A stretch of 64,000 bases of DNA from Aminobacter sp. HY435 (GCF_027568395.1 NZ_JANKZL010000003.1:62001-126000), one strand, 5' to 3'. Numbered from the stretch's first letter, positions 8,591 through 19,287 are shown. Numbers and translations are program-made. Notes: a model not told the origin generated them from the sequence alone.

Positions 8591-10267
8591 ATGCCGAACG
8601 GAACCCAGCCTTTTTCATTCCAGCCGCCGCAGTCCTATTATTACCTGTGGCATCTCGCGGCCCTTGGCGTCATCGACGCGACATTCGGACCGCTGGCGAC
8701 AGGCGGCGACACGGACGTTTCTTCGCCGACGATCACCGGAACTGTCTGGGACGCAATCGCGGCCAAATTTCCAGCTGCCGACACGCCGGCGACAGTCGCC
8801 CTCATCGACGTCGGCGTCAGCCGCAGCCATCCCAACCTGAAGAGCAGGCTCGACGTCATCAAGTCGATAGACCTGGTCAGCCACCCTTACGGGGCAAAGA
8901 CAGTTGCTGCGCCGGCCGCCAGCCCCTTCGACCCGGAAGTGAAGGCTTCCTTTTTTGGCGGGCTGACGACCAATGGGCTCGGCGTCATGAACCTCAGCGC
9001 CGCCGAGGCGAACTACCTCAACAGCCTTGTCGCCGAACTGGTGCCCTCCGAAGGCGTGCTGCGCACCTTGATCGAGGGCGACGAGACATTTGGCAGCCAC
9101 GGCACCGCCGTCGCGGGCCTCGCGGTTGGCGAGCCGGCGGCGTCCCCACCTGGCGACCCGACCGCAGCACCGCCGGAGACTTTGCTGGGCAACGACAGCG
9201 ATGCGGTTCCAAATCGCAACCGCAACACCATTCCCTATTTCGGCGTGGACCCCTTGTCGAAGCTGATTTCGATCCGGACAGGGTTCGAGCAATGCGCCAA
9301 TCAGTTCATCACCGCCTTCCTCTATGCATGGTCGAACGGCGCCGATGTCATCCTTTTGCCGCGCGGCATCCCGGATCCGGTCAGGGGCGCGCTGGGTCCG
9401 AAGGCGGAGCTGTCACAGGATCTGGATGACCGCACCAATTGGGAGCGGGCCGACCTGTTCGCACGGCTGGAAGAAGCCACGCCACCGACCAGCGAACTGC
9501 GCCCGCATGCGGTGGGCAAGACCGCCAATCGCGAAATCGGGTGGAATGTGCTGGCCAAGCTGATCGTCGCCATCAGCCGCAAGGTTCCGGTTGTCTGCGC
9601 CGCGGGCAACGATGGCGAAAGCCAACTGATCTATCCGGCCAATCTTGCCGCTGCCAACAACGGCGTCATCGCGGTCGGCGCCGTGACGCCGAACGGCTAT
9701 CGCTCCGGCTACAGCAACTACGGCGTCAAGCTGACGCTGGTTGCACCCTCTGACGACTTCGAAATCCATACGCGCCACCAGACCCGCATCGATCGCACCG
9801 ATCCGCTGGTCGAACAGCATTGCTATCAGCCGGGGTCGGGAAAGGTCGTTCCGCACAGTCACTACTCGCTGCTGACCACCGACTTGCCCGGAACGTTCGG
9901 ATATGCCGGAGGTTCGGACCCCTACTCGACGATCCTGCCGCCCTACGACAATCCCGGCATCGGCGGCGGCTACTACACGGCCTTCGGCGGGACCTCCGGT
10001 GCGGCGGCACAGGTGGCCGGGGTTGCGGCGCTTATGGCGCGCGCCAACAAGGCCAAGCTCGGGCCGTCAGCCAAGCTTGACGGACTGGCGGCCAAGGCGA
10101 TTCTCGTCGGCGCCTGTGACGACGACGCGGCCGTCAAACCGGGAACGACGCCGCTGACGCCCGATCCGATGAACGCCGACGACGAACCCGCCAAAGGCAA
10201 GGCGTATTTCTTCGGCGCCGGCCTGCTCGACGCGGGCAAGGCCGTCGCGGCAGTGCTTGGACCGTAG
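8591..10267 (+). CDS. S8 (subtilisin-like) serine peptidase, no signal peptide
   Basis: 558 residues. The full triad is visible: D73 in VALIDVGVSRSHPNL, H170 in FGSHGTAVAGL and S469 in GGTSGAAAQVAGVAALM. The oxyanion-type asparagine lies in VVCAAGNDGES. An insert of ~100 residues sits between Asp and His. No Sec signal or propeptide-like start is seen, so an intracellular role or non-classical export is likely. ATG 8591 follows the PAP2 stop by 11 bases, with GAGG overlapping that stop, so the two are co-translated. The larger open frame beginning at 8357 overlaps the PAP2 gene and was rejected. Possible roles are processing of a partner, activation of the PAP2 protein, or a stress/defence effector. 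None is shown. Confidence 0.85.
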   Translation: MPNGTQPFSFQPPQSYYYLWHLAALGVIDATFGPLATGGDTDVSSPTITGTVWDAIAAKFPAADTPATVALIDVGVSRSHPNLKSRLDVIKSIDLVSHPYGAKTVAAPAASPFDPEVKASFFGGLTTNGLGVMNLSAAEANYLNSLVAELVPSEGVLRTLIEGDETFGSHGTAVAGLAVGEPAASPPGDPTAAPPETLLGNDSDAVPNRNRNTIPYFGVDPLSKLISIRTGFEQCANQFITAFLYAWSNGADVILLPRGIPDPVRGALGPKAELSQDLDDRTNWERADLFARLEEATPPTSELRPHAVGKTANREIGWNVLAKLIVAISRKVPVVCAAGNDGESQLIYPANLAAANNGVIAVGAVTPNGYRSGYSNYGVKLTLVAPSDDFEIHTRHQTRIDRTDPLVEQHCYQPGSGKVVPHSHYSLLTTDLPGTFGYAGGSDPYSTILPPYDNPGIGGGYYTAFGGTSGAAAQVAGVAALMARANKAKLGPSAKLDGLAAKAILVGACDDDAAVKPGTTPLTPDPMNADDEPAKGKAYFFGAGLLDAGKAVAAVLGP

Positions 10268-10318
10268 TCATTGGTTGCAGCGTCGGGATGCGGGCCGGGG
10301 GGCGCGTGTCTCGACTGT

Positions 10319-10377
10319 CAAGGGCAAGCCATCCTCCCCTTGCCCTTGCCCGCCCCGTCGGCATGCCGGCGGGGCGG
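10319..10377. terminator. Two adjacent inverted repeats between convergent genes
   Basis: First hairpin: AAGGGCAAG/CTTGCCCTT (about 10319-10347). Second: CCGCCCCGTCGGC/GCCGGCGGGGCGG with a 2-base loop (10350-10377). They lie between the subtilase and the convergent aminotransferase. There is no good T-run, so termination is plausible but not certain. Confidence 0.4.
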
Positions 10378-10413
10378 ATGGTTTGTCGCGCCCTGGGACC
10401 GGGCGTGTGAATG

Positions 10414-11562
10414 TCAGCGCAGCCAGCGCTCGATACGGTCCATTGCCTCGATCATCTCGTCATGGCTGCCCGCATAGGAAAACCGCATGTAGCGATGTCC
10501 AGCGAGCGGATCGAAATCCCTGCCGGGCGTCGCCGCGACATGCGCTTCGGCCAGCATTCGCCCCGCAAACGCCATGCTGTCGTTGGTCAGCCGCGACACA
10601 TCGCAGAAGGCATAGAAGGCGCCATCCATCGGGGCAGCAAAGCTGAAGCCGAGTTCCGGCAAGCGCTTGGCCAGCAGTTCGCGATTCCAGGCGTAGCGCG
10701 CCTTGATCGCCTCGAGCTCGTCCGTGACGTTGAAGGCCTCGATGGCAGCCACCTGCGAAAGCTCGGGAGCTGAAATGTACAGCGACTGTGCGATGCGCTC
10801 GACCGGACGCACCAGGCGCTCCGGCAGCACCATCCAGCCGATGCGCCAGCCGGTCATGCAGTAGTATTTCGAAAACGAGTTGATGACGGTGACGTCCTCG
10901 TCGAAGGCGAGCGCCGTGACATCGGGCGCGCCATAGGCCAAGCGGTGATAGATCTCGTCGGAAATGACGGCGACGCCAAGTTCCTTCGCCGCGTCGATCA
11001 ACGCCTTAAGCTCGCCGGCGGGCACGACCGCGCCGGTCGGGTTGGCCGGGCTCGCAAACAGCACGCCCTTCAGCGGCTTCTGCTTGTGCGCGGCGCGCAG
11101 ATGTTCGGCATGAAGGTAGGCTGCCCCCTCCAGCTCGATCTCGACGACGTCGAGGCCAAGCGCCGCCATGATGTTGCGATAGGCGGGATAGCCGGGTGCG
11201 GCGATCGCCACCCTGTCACCGGCATCGAACATGGCAAGGAAGGCAAGATTGAAAGCAGCCGAAGAGCCGGTGGTCACGGCGATTCGCGAAACAGGCACTT
11301 TGATCCGGTAGTGTTCGGCATAATGCGCCGAAATCGCCTTGCGCAGGTCGGCCAGACCAAGTGCGTCGGTGTAGCCGATCCGGCCGAGCTTCAGCGCGGC
11401 TGCGGCTGCGTCGCGCACACGCTGCGGCACGGGGTCCGACGGTTGGCCCACCGCCATCGAAATGACCGGCGTTCCCAAGGCCTTGAGCCTGTTGGCCTCC
11501 GCCAGAACATCCATCGCATGGAACGGCTCGACCTCGCCCCGCCGTGAAATCGCAACAGCCAT
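10414..11562 (-). CDS. Class I/II PLP-dependent aminotransferase (aspartate/aromatic type)
   Basis: 382 residues of the fold-type I aminotransferase family. It transfers the amino group of an amino acid to a 2-oxo acid through pyridoxal phosphate. Visible motifs are MAVGQPSDPVP, GYTDALGLADLR, SPANPTGAVVP, VISDEIYHRLAY, INSFSKYYCMTGWRIGW with the PLP lysine K232, and RMRFSYA-type arginine near the end (RYMRFSYAG). ATG 11562 is preceded by GGGAAGG; a 23-residue upstream extension is unlikely. Substrate specificity cannot be told from sequence alone. Divergent from the M48 protease gene. Confidence 0.88.
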   Translation of the reverse strand: MAVAISRRGEVEPFHAMDVLAEANRLKALGTPVISMAVGQPSDPVPQRVRDAAAAALKLGRIGYTDALGLADLRKAISAHYAEHYRIKVPVSRIAVTTGSSAAFNLAFLAMFDAGDRVAIAAPGYPAYRNIMAALGLDVVEIELEGAAYLHAEHLRAAHKQKPLKGVLFASPANPTGAVVPAGELKALIDAAKELGVAVISDEIYHRLAYGAPDVTALAFDEDVTVINSFSKYYCMTGWRIGWMVLPERLVRPVERIAQSLYISAPELSQVAAIEAFNVTDELEAIKARYAWNRELLAKRLPELGFSFAAPMDGAFYAFCDVSRLTNDSMAFAGRMLAEAHVAATPGRDFDPLAGHRYMRFSYAGSHDEMIEAMDRIERWLR

Positions 11563-11637
11563 ATCAGTCACCTTCCCTTGTCGTCCGCCCGCCGATGCGC
11601 CGCACAAATGCCCGATTGATATGGGGATCACAAGTTT

Positions 11638-13098
11638 ATGAGTTCAAAGGACCGGCCTTTTCACAACCCGACGGCTCGTTTACGAGTGTTTCCTGCCATG
11701 CAGAGCCAAAATAGTCTTTCGCGTTTCATCGCAAGATCGGCGCGCGCCGTCACGGCAGCCGCCTTGTCCGCCGGTTTGACCATCGGCGCGGCAGGCAACG
11801 CGCATGCGCAAAGCGTGCCGATCGTCCGCGACGCCGAGATCGAAGCGCTGGTGCGCGACTATGCCCGCCCGATCCTGAAGGCCGCCGGGCTTGGCAACTC
11901 CGGCATCAACATCGTGCTCGTGAATGATCCGGCGTTCAACGCCTTCGTTGCGGGACGGCGCATTTTCATCAACACCGGCGCGCTGATGACGGCGGAAACG
12001 CCAAACGAGATCATCGGCGTCCTGGCGCACGAGGCCGGCCACATCGCCGGAGGCCATCAGGAGCGCTTGCGCGACCAGCTGGCGCGGGCGCAGACCATGG
12101 CGATCGTCGCCGGACTGCTGGGCGCCGGCGCGATGGTGGCAGGCGCTGCCACCGATACGCGCGGCCTTGGTGCGGCTGGCGCCGGCATCGTCGCCGGCGG
12201 CTCCGAAATGGCGCGGCGCGGCCTGCTCGGCTACCAGCGCTCGGAAGAAACCACCGCGGACCGTTCGGCGCTGACCTATCTCAATGCAACCGGCCAGTCG
12301 GCGCAGGGCATGATCAAGACCTTCCAGCGCTTCCAGAGCGCCCTGTCGCTTTCGGGCGCGAAGGTCGATCCCTACCAGGTCAGCCACCCGATGCCGCGCG
12401 AGCGCATCGCCAATCTCGAAACGCTGGCCCACGAAAGCCCGTACTTCAACAAAGCCGATCCGGAAGCGCTGCAGCAGCGCCACGACATGATGCGGGTCAA
12501 GATTGCCGTCTACACGCAAGGCCAGGCCGAAGCGTCGCGGCTGATGCGTAAGAATCCGGGCAGCCCTGCTGCGCGCTACGGCGACGCCCAGGCGACCTAT
12601 CTGTTCGGCGACCTGCGCTCGGCACTGGGCAAGACCGATGCATTGGTCAAGGCGCAGCCGAAGAACCCCTATTTCCACGAATTGCGCGGCGATATCCTGA
12701 TGAAGTCGAACAAGCCTGCGGCGGCGGCGGAAGCGTATGCTTCGGCGGTTCGGCTCGACCCGGCGAAGTCAGGCATCCTGCCGATCCAGCTCGGCCAGGC
12801 CTATCTCGCCATGGGAACGCCAGACGCCCTCAAGAAGGCGGTTGCCGAGATCCGCAAGGGCCTCGACCGCGACCGTGAGAACGCCGCCGGCTACCGCTAT
12901 CTGGCGCAGGCCTATGGCATGCAGGGCGATGTCGCCGACGCCGACCTTGCCACCGCCGATGGCCACTACTACAGCGGCGCCTATCAGGATGCGAAGATCT
13001 TCGCGATGCGCGCGCAGCAGAAGCTCAAGCCCGGCTCGCCGGGCTGGGTGCGCGCCCAGGACATCATCAACTACAAGAAGCCGGGCAAGAAGAAGTGA
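11638..13098 (+). CDS. Periplasmic M48 metalloprotease with TPR repeats (BepA/YfgC-like)
   Basis: 486 residues. The N-terminal ~58 residues contain a signal peptide ending AGNAHAQ. The zinc motif H131-E-A-G-H135 and the later SEETTADRSAL glutamate form the M48 active site. Residues ~285-470 carry TPR-like helices (AEAYASAVRLDPAKSGILP, AEIRKGLDRDRENAAGYRYLA). BepA homologues degrade or help assemble outer-membrane proteins, and the same role here is inferred. ATG 11638 has GGGGA upstream; ATG 11698 (MQSQNSLSRF) is an alternative giving a more normal signal peptide. It lies upstream of a DsbA-like gene, consistent with envelope protein quality control. Confidence 0.85.
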   Translation: MSSKDRPFHNPTARLRVFPAMQSQNSLSRFIARSARAVTAAALSAGLTIGAAGNAHAQSVPIVRDAEIEALVRDYARPILKAAGLGNSGINIVLVNDPAFNAFVAGRRIFINTGALMTAETPNEIIGVLAHEAGHIAGGHQERLRDQLARAQTMAIVAGLLGAGAMVAGAATDTRGLGAAGAGIVAGGSEMARRGLLGYQRSEETTADRSALTYLNATGQSAQGMIKTFQRFQSALSLSGAKVDPYQVSHPMPRERIANLETLAHESPYFNKADPEALQQRHDMMRVKIAVYTQGQAEASRLMRKNPGSPAARYGDAQATYLFGDLRSALGKTDALVKAQPKNPYFHELRGDILMKSNKPAAAAEAYASAVRLDPAKSGILPIQLGQAYLAMGTPDALKKAVAEIRKGLDRDRENAAGYRYLAQAYGMQGDVADADLATADGHYYSGAYQDAKIFAMRAQQKLKPGSPGWVRAQDIINYKKPGKKK

Positions 13099-13238
13099 CG
13101 CTTCGCCCGGCTCAAGGCCAAGCCAGACCCAAACACCTAGATGCAGGCGCAAAGCGCCACGAAACTTGAGATTTTGCGCACGTCCGGGAAGATCGAACTT
13201 CTCGCGCCACGCACAAGCCGAAAGCCGGAGACCAGACA

Positions 13239-14030
13239 ATGAAAAAAGCACTTCTTCTTGGCACCAGCGGGATTGCCGCGGCCATGGCCATGGTTGCGTT
13301 CGGCTATCTCGCCGCCGCTCCGGTGACCGCCCATGCCGAAGGCGCAGCGCCGCTCGACCGCAAGCAGGTCGAGACGATCGTTCGCGAATACCTGCTCGAC
13401 AACCCCGAGGTGCTGCTTGAAATGCAGGGCGCGCTCGAAGCCAAGCAGAAGGAAGAGCAGCGCGTCGCCCACCTCGAGGTGATCAAGCAGAACAAGGACG
13501 AGATCTTCAACTCGAAGTACGACGGTATCGTCGGCAACCCCGACGGCAAGGTGACCATCGTCGAGTTCTACGACTACAATTGCGGCTACTGCAAACGCGC
13601 GCAGGCCGACATGCATGCGCTGACGCAGGAAAACCCCGACCTGCGCTTCGTGCTCAAGGAATTTCCGATCCTCGGACCGGATTCGCAGAAGGCCCACGTC
13701 GTCTCGATGGCTTTCCGCAGCCTGATGCCCGAAAAATACGGCTCGTTCCACGACAAGCTGATGGCGGGCGAAGGCCGGGCCGGCGAAGACAGCGCCATCA
13801 AGCTGGCGCTCGAACTCGGCGCCGACGAAGCCAAGCTGCGCGAAGCGATGAAGGCCCCGGAGATCGTCGAGGTGTTCAACCGCACCTACGAACTGGCCAA
13901 CAGCCTGCAGATCAGCGGCACACCGTCTTACGTCGTGGGCAACGAGGTTGTCTTCGGCGCGCTCGGCAAGGATGTGCTGTCCGAGAAGATCGCCGCCGCC
14001 AAAGCCTGCCTGGCCGATTCCAGCTGCTAA
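13239..14030 (+). CDS. DsbA-family thioredoxin-fold disulfide oxidoreductase
   Basis: 263 residues with a signal peptide (MKKALLLGTSGIAAAMAMVA onward, cleavage near AHA), so it is periplasmic. Residues ~35-75 form the helical N-terminal extension also seen in ScsC-type proteins. The thioredoxin domain starts at GKVTIVEFYDYNCGYCKRA with the redox pair C115-G-Y-C118. ISGTPSYVVG contains the cis-proline loop, and DsbA-type helices lie between. It probably forms or isomerises disulfides in exported proteins. ATG 13239 has GGAG upstream. No DsbB-like partner is in the window. Confidence 0.87.
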   Translation: MKKALLLGTSGIAAAMAMVAFGYLAAAPVTAHAEGAAPLDRKQVETIVREYLLDNPEVLLEMQGALEAKQKEEQRVAHLEVIKQNKDEIFNSKYDGIVGNPDGKVTIVEFYDYNCGYCKRAQADMHALTQENPDLRFVLKEFPILGPDSQKAHVVSMAFRSLMPEKYGSFHDKLMAGEGRAGEDSAIKLALELGADEAKLREAMKAPEIVEVFNRTYELANSLQISGTPSYVVGNEVVFGALGKDVLSEKIAAAKACLADSSC

Positions 14031-14160
14031 ACAGGATGGTTCGGCCGCGACCGCTGTGGACAGCGCAAGAAGTTGCTTGCGCTCTTTTCGCGGCGGCTTA
14101 TGCCGATTATAGAGGGTCCGCCGCGCCAGAAAGGATCTGGCGGGTGGAAAGGTCTGTAGA

Positions 14161-14595
14161 TTGAAAACGATTTTCGTCCTCAACGGTCCGAACCTTAACA
14201 TGCTGGGCAAACGCGAGCCCGGCATTTATGGCGGCAAGACGCTGGCCGACATCGACGCCGACTGCAAGGCAGCCGGCGCATCGCTCGGGCTTGCGATCGA
14301 TTTTCGCCAATCCAACCATGAGGGCGATCTGGTCGACTGGATCCACGAGGCTGGCGAAAAAGCGGCCGGCATCGTGCTCAATGCAGGCGCCTATACCCAC
14401 ACCTCGATCGCTTTGCAGGACGCCATTCGCGCGGTCTCGCCCTTGCCGGTCGCCGAGGTGCATCTTTCCAACATCCACGCCCGCGAACCGTTCCGCCACA
14501 AGTCATTGGTGGCGCCGGTGGCGGTGGGCATGATCTGCGGCTTCGGCCCACTCGGATACACGCTGGCGCTGCAAGCGCTGGCTGCCCGGCTCTGA
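14161..14595 (+). CDS. aroQ: 3-dehydroquinate dehydratase, type II
   Basis: Catalyses dehydration of 3-dehydroquinate to 3-dehydroshikimate in the shikimate pathway (cytosol, dodecamer in the family). The 144-residue length is typical. Visible signatures are [20 protein letters not shown] with the catalytic Tyr23, [15 protein letters not shown] with the active-site Asn and His, and [16 protein letters not shown]. The start is TTG at 14161, supported by AAAGG upstream and conserved N-terminal length. First gene of the aroQ-accB-accC-aat run; 27 bases separate it from accB. Confidence 0.95.
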   Translation: MKTIFVLNGPNLNMLGKREPGIYGGKTLADIDADCKAAGASLGLAIDFRQSNHEGDLVDWIHEAGEKAAGIVLNAGAYTHTSIALQDAIRAVSPLPVAEVHLSNIHAREPFRHKSLVAPVAVGMICGFGPLGYTLALQALAARL

Positions 14596-14622
14596 CCGGC
14601 AACAGACAGAAAAGGTTTGAAC

Positions 14623-15090
14623 ATGGCGACGAAGAAGAACGATGGTTTTGACCAGCAGATCGTCCGCGACCTCGCAGGAATTCTGAACGACACCAACCTG
14701 ACCGAGATCGAAGTCGAACTCGGCGATCTGAAGGTGCGCGTGTCGCGCCAGACGCAGGCCGTACATGCCGTGGCAGCGCCGATGCAGATGGCTGCGCCAG
14801 TGGCAGCGAGCGCTGCGCCTGTGGCTGCGGCCGCCCCTGCCGTCGTGGACGTCTCCAAGAACGCGGTGCCCTCGCCCATGGTCGGCACGGCCTATCTGGC
14901 GCCGTCGCCCGACGCCAAGCAGTTCATCGAGGTCGGCGCGTCGGTCAAGGAGGGCCAGACCCTGCTGATCATCGAAGCGATGAAGACGATGAACCAGATT
15001 CCCGCACCCCGCAGCGGCACGGTCACCGCGATCCTGGTCGAAGACGCGCAGCCGGTCGAGTTCGGCATGCCGCTCGTCGTCATCGAATAA
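14623..15090 (+). CDS. accB: Biotin carboxyl carrier protein of acetyl-CoA carboxylase
   Basis: 155 residues. The C-terminal biotinyl domain has the EAMKTMN motif with the biotin-accepting lysine K121. An Ala/Pro/Val-rich flexible linker spans ~46-85. The N-terminal part ([20 protein letters not shown]) matches AccB. It carries CO2-biotin from AccC to the carboxyltransferase for malonyl-CoA synthesis. AAAAGG lies eight bases before ATG 14623. Immediately followed by accC, 17 bases away. Confidence 0.96.
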   Translation: MATKKNDGFDQQIVRDLAGILNDTNLTEIEVELGDLKVRVSRQTQAVHAVAAPMQMAAPVAASAAPVAAAAPAVVDVSKNAVPSPMVGTAYLAPSPDAKQFIEVGASVKEGQTLLIIEAMKTMNQIPAPRSGTVTAILVEDAQPVEFGMPLVVIE

Positions 15091-15107
15091 GCCGGAAGGC
15101 TGGCGCA

Positions 15108-16451
<1,344 letters not shown>

Positions 16452-16463
16452 ACTGGCGGTCAC

Positions 16464-17078
16464 GTGACCCGTCCCTATGCGCCCGGCTACAGCATACCTA
16501 CGGACCTTCTGCTGAAGGCCTATGCGTCGGGCGTGTTTCCGATGGCCGAAAGCGCCTCTGACCCGGAAGTCTTCTGGGTCAGACCCGAAACGCGCGGGGT
16601 CATTCCACTGGACGCGTTCCATGTCCCGCACAGCCTGGCCAAGGTGATCCGACAGGGCCGCTTCGAACTCCGTATCGACAGCGATTTCGCCGGCGTCATC
16701 GACGCTTGCGCCGAAAGGCGCTCGGGCCGCATGTCGACCTGGATCAACGGTCCAATCCGCGAAGCCTACACGCGCCTGCACAGGATCGGTCATGCGCATT
16801 CGGTCGAAGCCTGGCGCGACGGACAGCTGGTCGGAGGGCTCTATGGCGTGTCGCTCGGCCGGGCCTTCTTTGGCGAAAGCATGTTTTCGCGCGAGACCGA
16901 CGCCTCAAAGGTCTGCCTGGTGCATCTGGTCGAACGGCTGCGCGTGCGCGGGTTCGTCCTGCTCGACACCCAGTTCACCACCGACCATCTCAAGCGCTTC
17001 GGCGCCCTCGACGTGCCGCGTGACAAGTATGAAAAGATGCTGGCCGCCGCGATCAAAGGCAATGCTGCCTTCGCCTGA
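16464..17078 (+). CDS. aat: Leucyl/phenylalanyl-tRNA--protein transferase
   Basis: 204 residues. It transfers Leu or Phe from tRNA to N-terminal Arg/Lys of proteins, marking them for ClpS/ClpAP (N-end rule). Signatures visible are [86 protein letters not shown] and [16 protein letters not shown]. The start is GTG 16464, 12 bases after accC. Shorter than the E. coli enzyme (234) because it lacks the N-terminal extension, as usual in alphaproteobacteria. Confidence 0.95.
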   Translation: MTRPYAPGYSIPTDLLLKAYASGVFPMAESASDPEVFWVRPETRGVIPLDAFHVPHSLAKVIRQGRFELRIDSDFAGVIDACAERRSGRMSTWINGPIREAYTRLHRIGHAHSVEAWRDGQLVGGLYGVSLGRAFFGESMFSRETDASKVCLVHLVERLRVRGFVLLDTQFTTDHLKRFGALDVPRDKYEKMLAAAIKGNAAFA

Positions 17079-17082
17079 AAGC

Positions 17083-17481
17083 TCAGCCCTTGCCGATGGC
17101 TGGCGGCATTGGCGCATGCGCATGGAACATCATCTTCCAGCCCTGGAGGCGGTGGACGTAGCCGGTACTGACAAGCGCGGCATAGGGGTCGCCATTGGCT
17201 CGCACGCCCCTTGCCTCGTATGTCAGCACGACGAAGTCGCTGGCGGGCTCGACGATGCCTTTCAGCTTCATCTCGAGGTTTTTCCAGCGGTTGGGCTTCC
17301 TTGCGGTGGCGGCGAGATCGGCGTTGCTCATCACCCCGGCCATGTCGGGAAACGCCACCAGGCACTCCCGGTCGGCATTCTCGGCGAAAAATGCCTCATC
17401 GCCGGACCAGAATTCACGCTCGAGTTCGAGCAGTTCATCACGATTGACGCTCACTGCAACATCCTCCGTCACGTTGTCCAT
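17083..17481 (-). CDS. SnoaL/DUF4440-like NTF2-fold protein
   Basis: 132 residues with the pattern of the NTF2-like superfamily: a helical start (LLELEREFWSGDEAFFAENA), then sheets ending in VVLTYEARGVRANGDPYAAL and GWKMMFHAHAPMPP. Such proteins are small-molecule-binding or enzyme-like pockets with no shared activity. No catalytic residue is evident. It is the last gene of the minus-strand run NDUFA12-DUF2155-this gene, and its stop is four bases from the convergent aat stop. Confidence 0.7.
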   Translation of the reverse strand: MDNVTEDVAVSVNRDELLELEREFWSGDEAFFAENADRECLVAFPDMAGVMSNADLAATARKPNRWKNLEMKLKGIVEPASDFVVLTYEARGVRANGDPYAALVSTGYVHRLQGWKMMFHAHAPMPPAIGKG

Positions 17482-17522
17482 GGGTCAACGTGAGGCGGCC
17501 GATACCGTTCCGGCAAAAACGC

Positions 17523-18110
17523 TCAGTTTGTCTTGGTGGCTTCCGGCGAGGGAACTTCGGACTTCTGCTTGCAGCCCTTCAGCCAGACGTCATAGACCGC
17601 GTGCTCGACGGCATTGAGGCCCGGGCTTTCAGCGAACATCCAGCCTGTAAAGATGCGGCGGATCTTGCGGTCGAGCGTGATCTCGTCGACCTCGACGAAA
17701 GAATCCGTCTTCGGCTCCTCGTTCTCCGGACGCGAGTAGCAGACACGCGGCGTCACCTGCAGCGCGCCGAACTGGACCGTTTCGTCGACATAGACGTCGA
17801 AGGTGATGATGCGGCCGGTGATCTTGTCGATGCCGGCGAACTCGGCGATCGGGTTCTTGATGCGCTGCGGCGGCGCTGCAACCTTGGGCGCGGCCTGGGC
17901 CTGCTCAGGCGCCGGTGCAGCCTCTCCCGGCAACGGCTGAACGTCGAGTGCGGGAAGATCGTCGCCCTGCTCCACCTGCTGGTCGAGCGGCAGACGTTCG
18001 ATGCTGTCCTGGGCGCTGGCCTGCGCGAGCCCGGCGCACAGCGCCACGGCGGTCAGCAGCGCCTTTGCCTTCAAACGTCGGTTCGACGGAACACGGCCTG
18101 GAGTTGTCAT
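17523..18110 (-). CDS. DUF2155 exported protein
   Basis: 195 residues. A signal peptide (KAKALLTAVALCAGLAQASA) is followed by a Pro/Ala/Gln-rich linker. The conserved DUF2155 domain spans ~85-180 (RIITFDVYVDETVQFGALQV, CYSRPENEEP, IFTGWMFAESPGLNAVEHAV, VWLKGC). The two cysteines could form a disulfide. Function unknown; it typically accompanies NDUFA12 and aat/acc genes in alphaproteobacteria, as here. ATG 18110 was chosen because it directly precedes the signal peptide; the open frame runs on upstream without similarity. Confidence 0.85.
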   Translation of the reverse strand: MTTPGRVPSNRRLKAKALLTAVALCAGLAQASAQDSIERLPLDQQVEQGDDLPALDVQPLPGEAAPAPEQAQAAPKVAAPPQRIKNPIAEFAGIDKITGRIITFDVYVDETVQFGALQVTPRVCYSRPENEEPKTDSFVEVDEITLDRKIRRIFTGWMFAESPGLNAVEHAVYDVWLKGCKQKSEVPSPEATKTN

Positions 18111-18249
18111 ACAGTCGTTACCGCCATTGCGCCCGAAGCGTCCTTCACCCGGTGATTCCCCTTGCGACAAGGCTAGTTTCCTGACGCCGATGGGCAAGCA
18201 GTTAGCCGCCAATTGTGGCGAGAAAAGTCCGTCGAGCGCGACGGACGTC

Positions 18250-18648
18250 TCAGTTGCCGGGCGTCCAGGCGTCGTAGTCGCCGGTAACCTGCGGACGGTG
18301 GCTGTTGCCGAGAACCGAACCCTTGGGGCGATAGGCCGCCGGGGAGCCGGTGAGATTTGGCTGATGCGGCTTCTGCCAGTCGCGCGGGATATAGTTGTCC
18401 TGCGGCGGTGCCACGTCGACACGGTGATGCATCCAGCCGTGCCAGCCCGAAGGAATCATCGAGGCCTCGGCATAGCCGTTGTAGATCACCCAGCGGCGGG
18501 TGCGGCCTTCGGAATCCTTGCCGCCCTCATAGTAGGTGTTGCCGAATTCGTCCTGGCCGACCTTGGTGCCCTTGCGCCAGGTGTGGAAGCGCGTTCCAAG
18601 GGTCTGGCCGTTCCACCAGGTGAAAAACTGGACAAAAAAAGTCTTCAT
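18250..18648 (-). CDS. NDUFA12-family NADH:ubiquinone oxidoreductase accessory subunit
   Basis: 132 residues homologous to the mitochondrial complex I accessory subunit NDUFA12 (B17.2). Visible signatures are WWNGQTLGTRFHTWRKG, VGQDEFGNTYYEG, RRWVIYNGYAEASMIPSGWH and WMHHRVD. In alphaproteobacteria the protein joins complex I near the end of assembly and is encoded away from the nuo operon, as here. A cytoplasmic-face peripheral protein. It is 139 bases upstream of the DUF2155 gene. Confidence 0.95.
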   Translation of the reverse strand: MKTFFVQFFTWWNGQTLGTRFHTWRKGTKVGQDEFGNTYYEGGKDSEGRTRRWVIYNGYAEASMIPSGWHGWMHHRVDVAPPQDNYIPRDWQKPHQPNLTGSPAAYRPKGSVLGNSHRPQVTGDYDAWTPGN

Positions 18649-18804
18649 CGGGTCCTCGCGACAGGCGCGTCGAATGTTACCTGCTTATGGCGCTGCCCTT
18701 CTCCAATGGCAAGGGTCTAGACGCCCCAACGCGCCATCTGCGACGATTGGCAGGTGCCCAATCACAACCTAGTGTCTCGATGTGCACCCGCAGGGACGAC
18801 GGCC

Positions 18805-19287
18805 ATGCCATTGATGCAGATTCTCGAGATGCTGAGCTATCTGGTGACCATCTTCGGCCTGCCGCTGGCCATCTTCTTTTTCGTCTTCGAACAACGCAAG
18901 GAGCGCATCAACGAGGAGGAGGAAATCTACCAGATGCTCGCCGACGGCTACACCAACTTCCTGACGCTGTCGCTCGACCATCCCGACCTGCGCCTCCAAT
19001 CGGAAGACGCCACCACAAATCTCGACGGCGACCAGCGCGACAGGCTGCTGGCGATGTTTTCGATCCTGATCTCGCTGTTCGAACGCGCCTATCTCGTCGC
19101 CTACGAGCCGGACATGCCCGAGCGCAGGCGGCGGCGCTGGGCCTCGTGGGAGGACTTCATGCGCGAATGGTGCCGTCGCGCGGACTTCCGGGCTGCCCTG
19201 CCCAAGCTTCTGCCCGGCGAAGACCCCGCATTCGCGGTCTATATCCGCCGCCTGGCGGACGAGGAAGCAGGGCGCCAATCGTCCTGA
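18805..19287 (+). CDS. Membrane-anchored protein of unknown function
   Basis: 160 residues. One N-terminal membrane helix (MLSYLVTIFGLPLAIFFFVF) is followed by a charged cytosolic helical part (EQRKERINEEEEIYQMLADG), with a further weakly hydrophobic helix LLAMFSILISLFERAYLVAY and an Arg/Trp-rich region. I do not recognise a domain. ATG 18805 is preceded by AGGGAC; an ATG at 18754 would add 17 residues that break the helix pattern. Confidence 0.65.
   Translation: MPLMQILEMLSYLVTIFGLPLAIFFFVFEQRKERINEEEEIYQMLADGYTNFLTLSLDHPDLRLQSEDATTNLDGDQRDRLLAMFSILISLFERAYLVAYEPDMPERRRRRWASWEDFMREWCRRADFRAALPKLLPGEDPAFAVYIRRLADEEAGRQSS

Noticed and set aside
10350-10377. The strong GC inverted repeat as a definite intrinsic terminator
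   Set aside because: No T-run follows on either strand, so it is listed only as a candidate.
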